From the NCBI GenBank assembly GCA_002746425.1, contig NVXB01000001.1:1-35385 (forward strand): a stretch of DNA of 35,385 bases, given 5' to 3'. This document shows positions 24,595-34,542 of the stretch, one piece after another. Made by a program: the position numbers and the translations under genes. The notes under the pieces were generated by a model. That model saw only the letters and a list, made by a program, of their open reading frames with translations, was not told the origin of the DNA and searched no databases. Numbering within the stretch: the stretch's first letter is position 1; each line of letters opens with the position of its first letter. Source of the stretch: Hyphomicrobiales bacterium. GTDB taxonomy: Bacteria > Pseudomonadota > Alphaproteobacteria > Rhizobiales > GCA-2746425.

Positions 24595-25401
24595 TCATGA
24601 ATTTAGCGCAGCCATATGAGGGAGTGATCCTCTATATAAATATGTACCAAAATGTTGTAATTGCATCCAGGGTAATAGCCATACCTTTAGACCAGCAGTT
24701 CTGGCTTTTCTGCAGAACCAATAATCCTCACTTAGATATTGTTTAGTATCAGGATCGATTTCGCAATGAAAAAAAGCATTGATTTCTCTTTTGCCATCAA
24801 AATGTTCAGAGCGATTATGATCTGGTTTATAACTAGTTTCAGGATATGCTTTAGCAAATTTTTCAAACGTTTCACGCTTAATAACCATGAAACCAGTGCC
24901 ACCATCTCGGATTTCGACAGGTTGATCTACTTTAAACGAATCGCCATTCAGTTGAGAAAATACATAATCACCTACAAAATGTTCAAGATCATTAGGATTT
25001 TTGTCTGCAAAACCTTTATTGACGGCTTTTACAATCTTTTCCCATGCGATAGCTTTCTTAGGGTATGGAGCACAGACGATATCATAATCATCGTTTTCCA
25101 TGGATAAATGCCATGCAGCTAGAACATCCTCTGGTTTAAATACAATATCTGCATCGATGAAAATCATTGTGTCGCATTTTGACCTAAGAAATTCATCTGC
25201 TACATAATTTCTAGCTCTTTGAACCAGACTTTCTTGGTAAAGAAAGTGAGGTTGAATTTTAATGCCATTGCTTGCAGCAAGAGCCATAAGATTTAAAAGC
25301 GCACCAGTTGTCACTCCTGTACAGACTCCGCCATACATAGGAATACCAATAAAAAGCCCATTGGATTTTCTTAGTTTATCTAAATTAATGTCTATTTTCA
25401 T
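24595..25401 (-). CDS. GT-A-like glycosyltransferase
   Basis: 'IFIDADIVFKPEDVLAAW' DxD-type motif; 'GTGFMVIKRETFE'. Confidence 0.65.
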   Translation of the reverse strand: MKIDINLDKLRKSNGLFIGIPMYGGVCTGVTTGALLNLMALAASNGIKIQPHFLYQESLVQRARNYVADEFLRSKCDTMIFIDADIVFKPEDVLAAWHLSMENDDYDIVCAPYPKKAIAWEKIVKAVNKGFADKNPNDLEHFVGDYVFSQLNGDSFKVDQPVEIRDGGTGFMVIKRETFEKFAKAYPETSYKPDHNRSEHFDGKREINAFFHCEIDPDTKQYLSEDYWFCRKARTAGLKVWLLPWMQLQHFGTYLYRGSLPHMAALNS

Positions 25402-25859
25402 AAATCATACACCGTAAATTCTATTGAGGGGTTTAATTCTTCGAAGTCTTCTATTAGTCTTTCAATGATATTCCAATCGCCACCGCCGAGACCAGCACCA
25501 ATTCTAGGAATAGCAACTGTAATAGATTCGCCACCATATTTAACTAAATTTTGTAAACAGCTAACAAGAGCAATATAATTAACATGTCTGCCAACAGAGC
25601 CAAAATGATCCTGGGTGATCATATTTACTATAGTTTTCCCACTAGTACCGCGCGCGGGTATAATATCGCCTAACATTACTTCAGTTGGCAATTCACCGGT
25701 TCTATGAATATCACAATGTTCTTTATATTTTTTATATGCATATGGATGTTTTTTCTTAATTTGTAAAGCTACACCACTACCCATTACACCCTGAGCATTA
25801 CATCCATGAGCAATATATGTTTCAGTAGCTTCTAGGAGATCGCCTCTTTTATATTTCAT
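25398..25859 (-). CDS. Macro domain protein (ADP-ribose-1''-phosphate processing-like)
   Basis: 'MKYKRGDLLEATETYIAHGCNAQGVMGSGVALQIKKKHP...IPRIGAGLGGGDWNIIERLI'. Confidence 0.9.
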   Translation of the reverse strand: MKYKRGDLLEATETYIAHGCNAQGVMGSGVALQIKKKHPYAYKKYKEHCDIHRTGELPTEVMLGDIIPARGTSGKTIVNMITQDHFGSVGRHVNYIALVSCLQNLVKYGGESITVAIPRIGAGLGGGDWNIIERLIEDFEELNPSIEFTVYDL

Positions 25860-25869
25860 TTTCACCTCT

Positions 25870-26550
25870 TTAATAATTATGAGTAATATGATTAGCAGCA
25901 ATTTCATCAAAAGGCTCTTCACCTTCTTTATCATTAGTGCATAACCATATTTCTGCTAAAAGCCCTTCAATTACAAATACTTCTGATTTGCTAAGCGTCC
26001 CTTTAAGATGATATCTATTTACCATATCTAAAATCTTGTCACGATTATAGAGTGAAATTACGCTCTTATTATTAATATTTTCTACTAAAATTTTATAGAA
26101 ATCAGCAATATTAACATTTAATGCATTATAGATTTTTCTACCACTACAAAGTGTTTCTGTATAAGTTATCTTTCTAATTTTAGGTTCGATTTTCTTATTA
26201 TTAGCTTCTTTAATAAGATCTGGAAAGTTACCAGCATTTTTAACATCGTCAACCAAAACACCCATCTGTTTAGCATCATATAAAATAGCGCAGCAAGCCA
26301 TAATATGTCCTAAATGATCTACACCAGAATCTTCTGCAAATTCTTCACCATCAACACATGCAGCCCAATGGCGATAAATAGCGTCTAAATAAATAGATTT
26401 TACTACCTTAGATTCTCGCCAATTCATCCTTCCGTATTTTTTTGCGCCATCATCCATAGCTTGGGCTAATGGTACCAATGCAGACAAAGGAACTGACATA
26501 ATTCCTTGTTTTTTACTTCCAGCGTCTAATTTTGGATTATTTGTTTTCAT
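25870..26550 (-). CDS. dATP/dGTP pyrophosphohydrolase-domain protein (DUF5664-like)
   Basis: 'VPLAQAMDDGAKKYGRMNWRESKVVKSIYLDAIYRHWAACVDGEEFAEDSGVDHLGHIMACCAIL'. Confidence 0.75.
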   Translation of the reverse strand: MKTNNPKLDAGSKKQGIMSVPLSALVPLAQAMDDGAKKYGRMNWRESKVVKSIYLDAIYRHWAACVDGEEFAEDSGVDHLGHIMACCAILYDAKQMGVLVDDVKNAGNFPDLIKEANNKKIEPKIRKITYTETLCSGRKIYNALNVNIADFYKILVENINNKSVISLYNRDKILDMVNRYHLKGTLSKSEVFVIEGLLAEIWLCTNDKEGEEPFDEIAANHITHNY

Positions 26551-27160
26551 AATATTTTAAACCTTCTTCAAGCCATTCTTTTTCATAATTTTTCATCATT
26601 AACCAATCAAGTGTAGTATCATTATTATTTATGCGATTATCCCAAATAAACCACGAATAACTTACCATACCGCCAATTTGTTTTTTTCTTAAATCATTTT
26701 CAAAAGCACAATTGACTCTATCAGAGAATGTTAATATTTTAGTTGGTGGATTTTCTTTAAAGAAATAATGGCGATTTCTACTTTCTAGAAAGGTTGTTCT
26801 TAAAAATATGCATAATAGTTCAACCTCTGGAACAACATGTTGAATAAATTTTAAGGGTATTTTACTGCTATAAGGCGGATTAGTAATTACCGTTCGCCCT
26901 TTATAATCCAAATCAAATGCATCTTTACCAAATTCAACACTTGTTATAGTATCATATTCATACAAATCGCTAGAAGAAACAATTTTATTATTTCTCTCTA
27001 ATTCTTTGCTAATCCAGCCTTTACCTGCAAATGGTTCCATTACTTGTTTAGGTATATCATAATTCTTTAAAAGAGAATATGTCGCCAGAGGCGGTGTAGG
27101 ATAGAAATCGTTGCTGTTTCTATCCTTAGATGCTTTTCGCATAATATGTTTATTTTTCAT
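26537..27160 (-). CDS. Adenine-specific methyltransferase-like protein
   Basis: 'DFYPTPP...VMEPFAGKGWISKELE...VITNPPYS'. Confidence 0.75.
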   Translation of the reverse strand: MKNKHIMRKASKDRNSNDFYPTPPLATYSLLKNYDIPKQVMEPFAGKGWISKELERNNKIVSSSDLYEYDTITSVEFGKDAFDLDYKGRTVITNPPYSSKIPLKFIQHVVPEVELLCIFLRTTFLESRNRHYFFKENPPTKILTFSDRVNCAFENDLRKKQIGGMVSYSWFIWDNRINNNDTTLDWLMMKNYEKEWLEEGLKYYENK

Positions 27161-27369
27161 ACATTATCCAACGCTATTTGTAGCATTTTAATACAAACTG
27201 CTTTTGATCTCCATTGATTACCCATGTCACATTCTGCTATAAAGCCAGTCGGTGCATGTGTGACACGAATTTTAGTTAAAAATGTCGTTATATGTTTTCT
27301 ATCAACGTATGTTTTTATATCTAAATCCTCATCTTTAATTTTAGTCAAATATTTCACCCAATCTACCAA
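27157..27369 (-). CDS. Hypothetical protein
   Basis: ORF track. Confidence 0.5.
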   Translation of the reverse strand: MVDWVKYLTKIKDEDLDIKTYVDRKHITTFLTKIRVTHAPTGFIAECDMGNQWRSKAVCIKMLQIALDNV

Positions 27370-27856
27370 TATTATCTCTATGTGATGGTGCTTCCCATCC
27401 CTCGGGTTTAATTAAATCAGGAAGACCTAATGGATTTGGTCGTGATGCTTTAATGCCAACCTCTTTAGACATATTGGCTTTATGCACTGCACTCCATGCC
27501 TTTTGAGCGTTAACTTCAAACAAATCTAAAGTACCAATAGCAACAACTACAAGATCAATCAATGCATCAACAACATCGTCTGCTGACTCACTATCTTTCA
27601 TTTCATTCAATTCTTCTTCTAAAAACGCAATTCGAAATTTTAAGAGAGCCTCAAGTTTTTCCTTATCAAATTCTTTCACTTTTTCGGGTATTTGATAATG
27701 ATTATGCATATCTTTAATATCATCAACCCAAGGCATATCCCATGGTAAACCATCATTCAGAAAAATCAATTCTGGGTCTGGCACAAAGCACCCATCGAAT
27801 ATTTCTTCGCCGTAAACATTTACAGGTTCGTCTATTACTTTTAATTTATCGCTCAT
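27341..27856 (-). CDS. MazG-like NTP pyrophosphohydrolase
   Basis: 'FRIAFLEEELNEMKDSESADDVVDALIDLVVVAIGTLDLF...AWSAVHKANMSKEV'. Confidence 0.8.
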   Translation of the reverse strand: MSDKLKVIDEPVNVYGEEIFDGCFVPDPELIFLNDGLPWDMPWVDDIKDMHNHYQIPEKVKEFDKEKLEALLKFRIAFLEEELNEMKDSESADDVVDALIDLVVVAIGTLDLFEVNAQKAWSAVHKANMSKEVGIKASRPNPLGLPDLIKPEGWEAPSHRDNIGRLGEIFD

Positions 27857-28920
27857 TCTTTATCCTTTTCTATATATTTAATTGCAGTTTGTAATCCTTG
27901 ATTAATCGCCTGATCCATATCAATATAAGTATATTTGCCGCATCTACCAACATGTGTAACATTTTCGTCACCTTTAGCATATTCTACATATTTTTTATAA
28001 CGTTCAGTATTATAACCATCTGGATCTTTAACTGGATAATATCTTTCACCATTATTCATATCAGCATCACATGGATATTCTGCAATTGCAGATGCTCTCC
28101 ATGTAATTCTATCGCCCCTAATAAATTTATCCCACCATGAGTTATTGCTGGATAATTCAGTATAATAAGCAGTTCTTGTAGCACCAAGCACAGTTGTATT
28201 ATTGATAACAAATACACCTTCAACAGGAGCTTCAGCATAATGAACTTCCCGAAATTTAACTGAACGCCATTCTAATGCGCTGAATCTGTTGTTGTAAAAT
28301 TCATCAATTGGCATTGCGCTGAAAACATGATCATATTCCCACATAATTCTATGTTTACCCATACAATCGTTTTTAATGTTTGAATTAAGAAATAGTGTAA
28401 TATTTTCATGGTTAAGCATATTTTCAACGAGTTTAGTATATCCCTCTTTAGGCATTCCCTGATATTTATCAGTGAAATACTCGTCCGAATCATCGTCTCT
28501 AAATTTTAGTCGATTTTTGACACTGCTGCTTAATTTATCCCATGAAATATTCCACATCTTTTTAGTATACGGTTTAAAAAATATATCAAGTATTTCATCG
28601 GTTGTAAATCGTTTTTTTAAATCTTTATTTGGTGGTAGAGTGAAATATTCACCATTAAATTCAGCTTTTACTTTATGTCTATAATTATCTAATTCACAAA
28701 ATCTGTTAATGAATTTATAAACTTTTTCGTTATTAGTATGAAAAATGTGTGGACCGTACTTATGCATTCTTAAACCATTTCCACTACATTTATAATCATA
28801 AGCATTTCCAGCCACATGGTCACGTTTATCTACAATTTCTACGCTATATCCAGCTTCAGCCAATGTTCTAGCAATAGTAGCACCAGTAAAACCAGCACCA
28901 ATAATTAAGATTTTTTTCAT
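27853..28920 (-). CDS. glf: UDP-galactopyranose mutase
   Basis: 'ILIIGAGFTGATIARTLAEAGYSVEIVDKRDHVAGNAYD...YGPHIFHTNNEKVYKFINRF'. Confidence 0.92.
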   Translation of the reverse strand: MKKILIIGAGFTGATIARTLAEAGYSVEIVDKRDHVAGNAYDYKCSGNGLRMHKYGPHIFHTNNEKVYKFINRFCELDNYRHKVKAEFNGEYFTLPPNKDLKKRFTTDEILDIFFKPYTKKMWNISWDKLSSSVKNRLKFRDDDSDEYFTDKYQGMPKEGYTKLVENMLNHENITLFLNSNIKNDCMGKHRIMWEYDHVFSAMPIDEFYNNRFSALEWRSVKFREVHYAEAPVEGVFVINNTTVLGATRTAYYTELSSNNSWWDKFIRGDRITWRASAIAEYPCDADMNNGERYYPVKDPDGYNTERYKKYVEYAKGDENVTHVGRCGKYTYIDMDQAINQGLQTAIKYIEKDKE

Positions 28921-30008
28921 AATATAGCTCCTATTTCATCCTTTTGAGTATTTTTATCTAAAGGATGCGCCTCATATAAAGCTTCTTTTTGCATTGCAGC
29001 AAATTTAATTCTTCCCTCTTCAGACATTCCCTCGATATTTTCTGTAGTAATTTGAGCAATATTATTATTCTTGTAATAAACCTTCATTTCTGCTGGTTCA
29101 CCAATAAGAATAGATCCTGCATCAGCAACTTGATATGGTCTTGCACGCCACCATCCAGAACCAGTTTTAGTAATATTACCATCAGTATGGTAATATCCGG
29201 GCATGAGAATACCCCACTGGCTCATAAATTCTTCACACATATCTCCTTCTTTGAGACGTGGTGATTTATATTGTCCTCTAGCAGCACCATAACATTTGAC
29301 AGGCCAAGTTGCATGTTGTTTTTTCAACCATTTGCGTGTTTTACCCTGTACTAGAGAAGCAAAATTAAATTCTTGCTTTTTCTCAATATTGTTAGTAAAA
29401 TTACCCTCGCGGCCAAAATTGTTTTCTGGTTTACGATTAAGATGAAATGGATGTGGATTATAAACAAATAATTTATCTTCTCTCCAACCTAATTCCATGC
29501 GTGATAAATTGCCACCCTGATAAGCAGAAACAAGCATACGATTTTCACGTTCTTGTAAAATTTTCACTGCTTCAATATACGATTTACTATATAATTTGAC
29601 TTCCGATAAATCCTCAGTACCAGACCACATATTGAACAGATAATCTCTATAAGCAGATTCGTAATTTTTCTTTTCCAGTGTTTCACCATATTTGATAATG
29701 GATTTATAAATTGAGTCAAATTGCCAATCATCAAATGAAATAATACAATCTGGCCGTTGTGAAATAGCATATAAACCACCCCAAAGCTGCTGACAAAAAC
29801 CTGCAGGTGAATGGATATACACAATAACTTCATCGTATTCATGAAGACTTTCGCCTAAAATTACTGGGCGCTGATCTACAGTCCATCCCATGGCTTCTAA
29901 ACAATTAATAAGTGAATAATGAGATGGCACTACCTGAAGTTGTTGGTTTAAATAATGATCTCTCTTAGTTTGAAGAGTATTAAAACCTGTAATTAAAATT
30001 TTCTTCAT
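28917..30008 (-). CDS. Hypothetical protein, possible glycosyltransferase
   Basis: Adjacent to glf; 'MKKILITGFNTLQTKRDHYLNQQLQVVPSHYSLINCLEAMGW'. Confidence 0.4.
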   Translation of the reverse strand: MKKILITGFNTLQTKRDHYLNQQLQVVPSHYSLINCLEAMGWTVDQRPVILGESLHEYDEVIVYIHSPAGFCQQLWGGLYAISQRPDCIISFDDWQFDSIYKSIIKYGETLEKKNYESAYRDYLFNMWSGTEDLSEVKLYSKSYIEAVKILQERENRMLVSAYQGGNLSRMELGWREDKLFVYNPHPFHLNRKPENNFGREGNFTNNIEKKQEFNFASLVQGKTRKWLKKQHATWPVKCYGAARGQYKSPRLKEGDMCEEFMSQWGILMPGYYHTDGNITKTGSGWWRARPYQVADAGSILIGEPAEMKVYYKNNNIAQITTENIEGMSEEGRIKFAAMQKEALYEAHPLDKNTQKDEIGAIL

Positions 30009-30217
30009 GGGTGATTATCCTCAAAAATTTCTATGATATCTTTCAAATCCTTTAATTCTCTATGAAATGCATCAATATTGCGCTCTTTTGATATAGGATG
30101 AGAGTGATTTGCCCCAAAGCGCTGCATTTTTGCATATGCCATAATTACTTCGGCACATTCTTCAGCAATATGCGCCATACGGCCTTCATAGGTTTTTGGT
30201 AAATATTTTTCAATCAT
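30005..30217 (-). CDS. Small MazG-like protein
   Basis: 'RMAHIAEECAEVIMAYAKMQRFG...FHRELKDLKDIIEI'. Confidence 0.65.
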   Translation of the reverse strand: MIEKYLPKTYEGRMAHIAEECAEVIMAYAKMQRFGANHSHPISKERNIDAFHRELKDLKDIIEIFEDNHP

Positions 30218-30440
30218 AAATTTTTAAATCCTTTAAACTATCTGGTAAAACAAATTCGTGGTCATAAAACAATTCTTTATATTCGGCGCCGGGAAATTTT
30301 TCACCCAGTGATAATCCATCCTTAAAGGTAAGATGTTTATCCTCATCTGCAAATCTTAACAAATCATTTAGATACATACCAGTGTATCCAGTGGTTTTTA
30401 CTACAGTGATCACCATATGGTTTTTCTGAGTTTCAGACAT
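30210..30440 (-). CDS. Hypothetical protein
   Basis: ORF track. Confidence 0.5.
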   Translation of the reverse strand: MSETQKNHMVITVVKTTGYTGMYLNDLLRFADEDKHLTFKDGLSLGEKFPGAEYKELFYDHEFVLPDSLKDLKIYD

Positions 30441-30901
30441 TTCTTTTGCGCCATTTCTCTATGATATCTAGTAGCTCTATCGGTATAGATAATTCCATTT
30501 AGATGATCATACTCATGTTGAATAATTCTAGATGTCATCCCAGTATATTTTTCTGTTTTCACTTCGCCATTGGGAAGAGTAAAACGCATTCTAATATGTT
30601 CCGGGCGTTTAATTTTAATTATAAGATTAGGAAATGATAAACATCCCTCATCCATGTAAACTTCTTTTTTACTATAATCTACAATAATAGGATTGTACAT
30701 AACTAAAATAGGATTACTTCTAATTACAAAACATCTATGTGGTAAACCTACCTGATTTGCAGCTAAACCGACTCCACTAGTATTCATTAACGATTCAGCA
30801 ATATCTTTAGCGAATTGAATCGGATCTATAGGAGGATTATTAAAATTAAATTCTGGAGAGATTTCTCTTAAAAGCTTGTTAGTTTCGTCTATCATGTACA
30901 T
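30410..30901 (-). CDS. def: Peptide deformylase
   Basis: 'GVGLAANQVGLPHR...EGCLSFPNL...IIQHEYDHLNGIIY'. Confidence 0.95.
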   Translation of the reverse strand: MYMIDETNKLLREISPEFNFNNPPIDPIQFAKDIAESLMNTSGVGLAANQVGLPHRCFVIRSNPILVMYNPIIVDYSKKEVYMDEGCLSFPNLIIKIKRPEHIRMRFTLPNGEVKTEKYTGMTSRIIQHEYDHLNGIIYTDRATRYHREMAQKKCLKLRKTIW

Positions 30902-31137
30902 ACTAATGCATTCTTTTCTTCTAAAATTTCTACTTTGCTTAATAAGGTTATTTCATCGGATTTCAAATCATGATAACCATATTTTTTAACATCCATATCA
31001 TAAAATAATGAACCACCCATATTTTGAGCAACTAAATGCATTGTATTTCTCATTATACTGCATTTTTCACTATTCTCTTCATTTAAAAATTTTTTCAATA
31101 ATTTCTTAATATCTTCTGGCATTTTATACCTCTTCAT
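30892..31137 (-). CDS. Hypothetical protein
   Basis: ORF track. Confidence 0.5.
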   Translation of the reverse strand: MKRYKMPEDIKKLLKKFLNEENSEKCSIMRNTMHLVAQNMGGSLFYDMDVKKYGYHDLKSDEITLLSKVEILEEKNALVCT

Positions 31138-32836
31138 ATGTGGTGAAATTCTTTACTAATTCTGCCTTTATAGTTTTATCAAACAACTGTCTATTCTTGA
31201 TATCTTCGGAATGTGAAATAATAATTGTATTAGTTTGATCGAATTCACTTAAAATATTTTCTAAATTATCAACATTGTCAACATCCAGGCCATCCATAAG
31301 TTCATCAATTATCAAAAGATTACATGCTACTGAATTTTTCATTTTGGCTATATCTCTCATAGCAAGAAGAATAGAAAAATCAATACGTTTTTTCTGACCT
31401 TCAGAAAATGAATTGTAACTAAATTTGTCTCTATGTCTTGATTTAATAGTCTCATTGAACGATGAATCCAATTCAAATGAAACAAACATATCAAATTTCT
31501 CTAAATAAGAATTAATATGTTGATTAAGAAGAGGAATATACTTATTGATAATTACACTCTTGATGCCATTATCTTTCAATATTTTTTGGCAATTGACATA
31601 ATTTTCAGCAATTCTTTTATGCTTATCATATTTTTTATTTTCTAATGTAATTTCCCTTTTTAATGCATCTAATTTGATTGTAGAAACTTCCGATTTTACT
31701 TTATTCTTAAGTTTATCAATACGCTCATTCATTTCTTCTACAGTGGTGATCATGCTGTTTAGCATAGTTTTTTTAACAGAAGTATTTGATTTTATTGCAC
31801 TAATGTCATCTTTAGATTTTTTAATTTCGTCAAATATATTATTACACTTAGTAAGATTAGTGTCTATTTTTGGTATTTTTAAATCTAATTCAGATATTGA
31901 TTTATTATTTTCCTCAACAATGGAAGCTTTATATTCAAATGTAATATCCTGTTTACATGTTGGACAGTCATCATTGCTATCAATAAATGTTATGGTTTTC
32001 TTAAGTATGTCTATTTTTGTAATAATAGCGGTTTTCTTTTTATTCAAAGCCAGAATTTTATCTACAACTTCTCCTTCAGATACAGGAAAAGAGTCTTTAA
32101 TTTTTAGAAGCTCTTTTTCTTCTTCTACAAGTTTTTTAAGTTCGTTATTAAGAGCTGTTGTTTTGTCTCTTTTAATATCTCTAGCAGCAATAATAGATTG
32201 TATTTCTTCATTAGAATTGATAGATTGTTCTTCAATCATTTCATTCATAGTTTTGATTGAACTTTTCAATGATTGAACTTTAATATTGATATCCGCTAAT
32301 TCAGCCTTGTTAATATCATTTTTTGATTTAAGCAATAAAGACATTTTAGAAAAAACGTGAAGATCAAGAAGATCCTCAATGACTTCTCTCCTATGTGCAG
32401 CTTGTAATTTCATAAATGGCATGAACGCAGCAGAACCAAGAACTACAACTTGTGTAAAACTCTTATAATTCATGTTGAGAATGTTTTTTTCTAAGTTTTT
32501 CTGATAATCTCTTACATCTCCAGTTTGAGGAATAAGCTCGCCATCTTTATAAATTTCAAATAAGTTGGGTGAAATTCCTCTAATGACTTTATATTCATTA
32601 AATTCAAATTCAACAACTAAATTCTTCTTATTAATAGAATTTATAAGCTGTCCTTTATTCAAATCTTTATATGTTCTACCAAACAAAGCAAAAGTAATAG
32701 CATCAATAATAGTAGATTTACCATGACCAGATTTACCTACTACCAAAAGATTACTGTTTTCTTTTAAATCGAATTCTTGAAATGTGTTACCAACAGAAAA
32801 TAAATTCTTGAATTTAACACTTTTTGCATTAATCAT
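31124..32836 (-). CDS. 46: Recombination endonuclease subunit gp46 (SbcC/Rad50-like)
   Basis: 'LLVVGKSGHGKSTIIDAITFALFG'; zinc hook 'CPTCKQ'; 'FSEGQKKRIDFSILLAMRD...LLIIDELMDGLD'. Confidence 0.95.
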   Translation of the reverse strand: MINAKSVKFKNLFSVGNTFQEFDLKENSNLLVVGKSGHGKSTIIDAITFALFGRTYKDLNKGQLINSINKKNLVVEFEFNEYKVIRGISPNLFEIYKDGELIPQTGDVRDYQKNLEKNILNMNYKSFTQVVVLGSAAFMPFMKLQAAHRREVIEDLLDLHVFSKMSLLLKSKNDINKAELADINIKVQSLKSSIKTMNEMIEEQSINSNEEIQSIIAARDIKRDKTTALNNELKKLVEEEKELLKIKDSFPVSEGEVVDKILALNKKKTAIITKIDILKKTITFIDSNDDCPTCKQDITFEYKASIVEENNKSISELDLKIPKIDTNLTKCNNIFDEIKKSKDDISAIKSNTSVKKTMLNSMITTVEEMNERIDKLKNKVKSEVSTIKLDALKREITLENKKYDKHKRIAENYVNCQKILKDNGIKSVIINKYIPLLNQHINSYLEKFDMFVSFELDSSFNETIKSRHRDKFSYNSFSEGQKKRIDFSILLAMRDIAKMKNSVACNLLIIDELMDGLDVDNVDNLENILSEFDQTNTIIISHSEDIKNRQLFDKTIKAELVKNFTTYEEV

Positions 32837-33843
32837 ATAGACATCGCTTCCAAATAAATTTCATCAATTATTTTATGTACTTCTTCATGACGAATATCAT
32901 CCATAGCTACAATGTACTCTTTGATAATATCTGAAGTATCTTCTACTTCTACATTAGATAATTCTATATCAGAGACAGAGCTTTTTGTTTCAGAAGCTTT
33001 TATATTATAACCCATTTCTTCTAAAGATGACACAGTTTTATCATAATGTGTTCTAGATTCTATGCCAGAAGAGTGAAGTTTAATCATTTTATTTTTAAAT
33101 TTAGAAAAATCAATATCTTCATTTTCATAATAAACATTTTCAAACATGGTATGAGGATTTTTGATAAATGTAAGTTCAAGAGTGTTGCTATCAAACACAT
33201 GAAAGCCTTTTTGATCATCTACATCAATCCAAGTATGTTGAGTAGGCGCTCCTAAATATGTAATATTGTCTTTACTAGATTTAGTGTGATAATGGCCTGA
33301 AAATACCTTTTCAAATTTACTGAAAATTTTAGATTTCATACCATATTTAGCAGTCTGAGCTTTATTTAATTTGAAACCAGCTAGCTCCAGATGACCCATC
33401 AGGACAGTTTCTTTAGAACTCTTAATGATTTTATATGTAGCTTCAGCATTGTTCTTATGGATCCAGGGAAGTAATAAAATATTATCAATAACAGCAGCTT
33501 CTTCATGTACGGTAATATTTTTATATTCACTTAATACCAACTTAGGCGTATTTACAGAGCTGCTATTTTTATAATAAATATCATGGTTTCCTAAAATAAT
33601 ATCCATCCGCAAACCAGTTTTTTCTAATGGTTTAAAGAAATATTCTTTAGCATTTGTTAATGTATCTGTATCAATTTTCTTTCTAGAATGAAACACATCA
33701 CCTAGATGTATAATCCCATCTATATCATTTTTTTCAATATATGGGAAAAAAATATCATTAAAAAAGAGTTTCATATTTTCATGAAACTCTTTAGAATCAT
33801 TCTGTAAACCAAAATGAGTATCTGTTATAAGAATATATTTCAT
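32833..33843 (-). CDS. 47: Recombination endonuclease subunit gp47 (SbcD/Mre11-like)
   Basis: 'ITDTHFGLQND...IIHLGDVFHSRK...ILGNHDIYYKN...FSGHYHT'. Confidence 0.95.
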   Translation of the reverse strand: MKYILITDTHFGLQNDSKEFHENMKLFFNDIFFPYIEKNDIDGIIHLGDVFHSRKKIDTDTLTNAKEYFFKPLEKTGLRMDIILGNHDIYYKNSSSVNTPKLVLSEYKNITVHEEAAVIDNILLLPWIHKNNAEATYKIIKSSKETVLMGHLELAGFKLNKAQTAKYGMKSKIFSKFEKVFSGHYHTKSSKDNITYLGAPTQHTWIDVDDQKGFHVFDSNTLELTFIKNPHTMFENVYYENEDIDFSKFKNKMIKLHSSGIESRTHYDKTVSSLEEMGYNIKASETKSSVSDIELSNVEVEDTSDIIKEYIVAMDDIRHEEVHKIIDEIYLEAMSI

Positions 33844-33992
33844 AAGAACCTTTTCAAAATTTCTTCACAATATTTCTTAGTAGCTCTTAGACGAGCAATT
33901 AAATTGAATTTTTCAGTAGCATTGGCATTTTCAATTCTATCACCCATATCTCTGATCATTATAGGTACTAACTGTTTTTCATCATTTTTCAT
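33840..33992 (-). CDS. Small hypothetical protein between gp55 and gp47
   Basis: Own translation MKNDEKQLVPIMIRDMGDRIENANATEKFNLIARLRATKKYCEEILKRFL*. Confidence 0.6.
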   Translation of the reverse strand: MKNDEKQLVPIMIRDMGDRIENANATEKFNLIARLRATKKYCEEILKRFL

Positions 33993-34542
33993 TATTCACC
34001 TCAAAATTTGACATTTCTTTTTCTTTTTGTTTCTGTTTCTGTTTCTTCTTTTTTTCTTTCTTTTTGCCCTCAAAATCATCTACAAACGATGTATCCATAT
34101 CCGCTTGTGATGATTCAGTGAATGTTTGTCCAGCAACACGGGCATCATGATTGTGATTTCTAAGAGATTTATATTTAAAATATCGCTGTTCGGCTTCAAT
34201 ATTTATAACATTTATGAAAGCATTCCATGCGATTTGGCTAAAATATGCGAAAGGATTTGGCACTTCTACATTGATGTTATATTTCTTTTTATTTAAAGCA
34301 TTAATACAAGCAATAGTAGCATCACCTTTCATGTCATCTAAATAACTATAACCAGCGAAATTGCCAGATGATCCTAATCTACGAATAATTTGTATAATAG
34401 CTGTAACGACAATTTTTGGAATTTCTTCTTCATTTGAGGCATACCAGGCAACTAAATTACGATGCAATTCTTGTCCATTTACGTAATCTCTGGATTGATC
34501 TCTATTTTTTATTCTTGTTCTTTTTTTCTTTACTACTGCCAT
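33982..34542 (-). CDS. 55: Late-transcription sigma factor (gp55-like) with Lys-rich C-terminal segment
   Basis: 'GYSYLDDMKGDATIACINALNKKKYNINVEVPNPFAYFSQIAWNAFINVI' sigma region 2-like; synteny with gp47/gp46. Confidence 0.85.
   Translation of the reverse strand: MAVVKKKRTRIKNRDQSRDYVNGQELHRNLVAWYASNEEEIPKIVVTAIIQIIRRLGSSGNFAGYSYLDDMKGDATIACINALNKKKYNINVEVPNPFAYFSQIAWNAFINVINIEAEQRYFKYKSLRNHNHDARVAGQTFTESSQADMDTSFVDDFEGKKKEKKKKQKQKQKEKEMSNFEVNNEK

Noticed and set aside
24739-25107. Plus-strand 122-aa ORF
   Set aside because: Antisense shadow of the glycosyltransferase-like gene.
24595-31137. Host genomic island or prophage boundary
   Set aside because: Composition and strand match the surrounding phage genes, and no integrase, att repeat or tRNA junction is visible.
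31674-32276. Plus-strand 200-aa ORF
   Set aside because: Antisense to the gp46 coiled-coil coding region.
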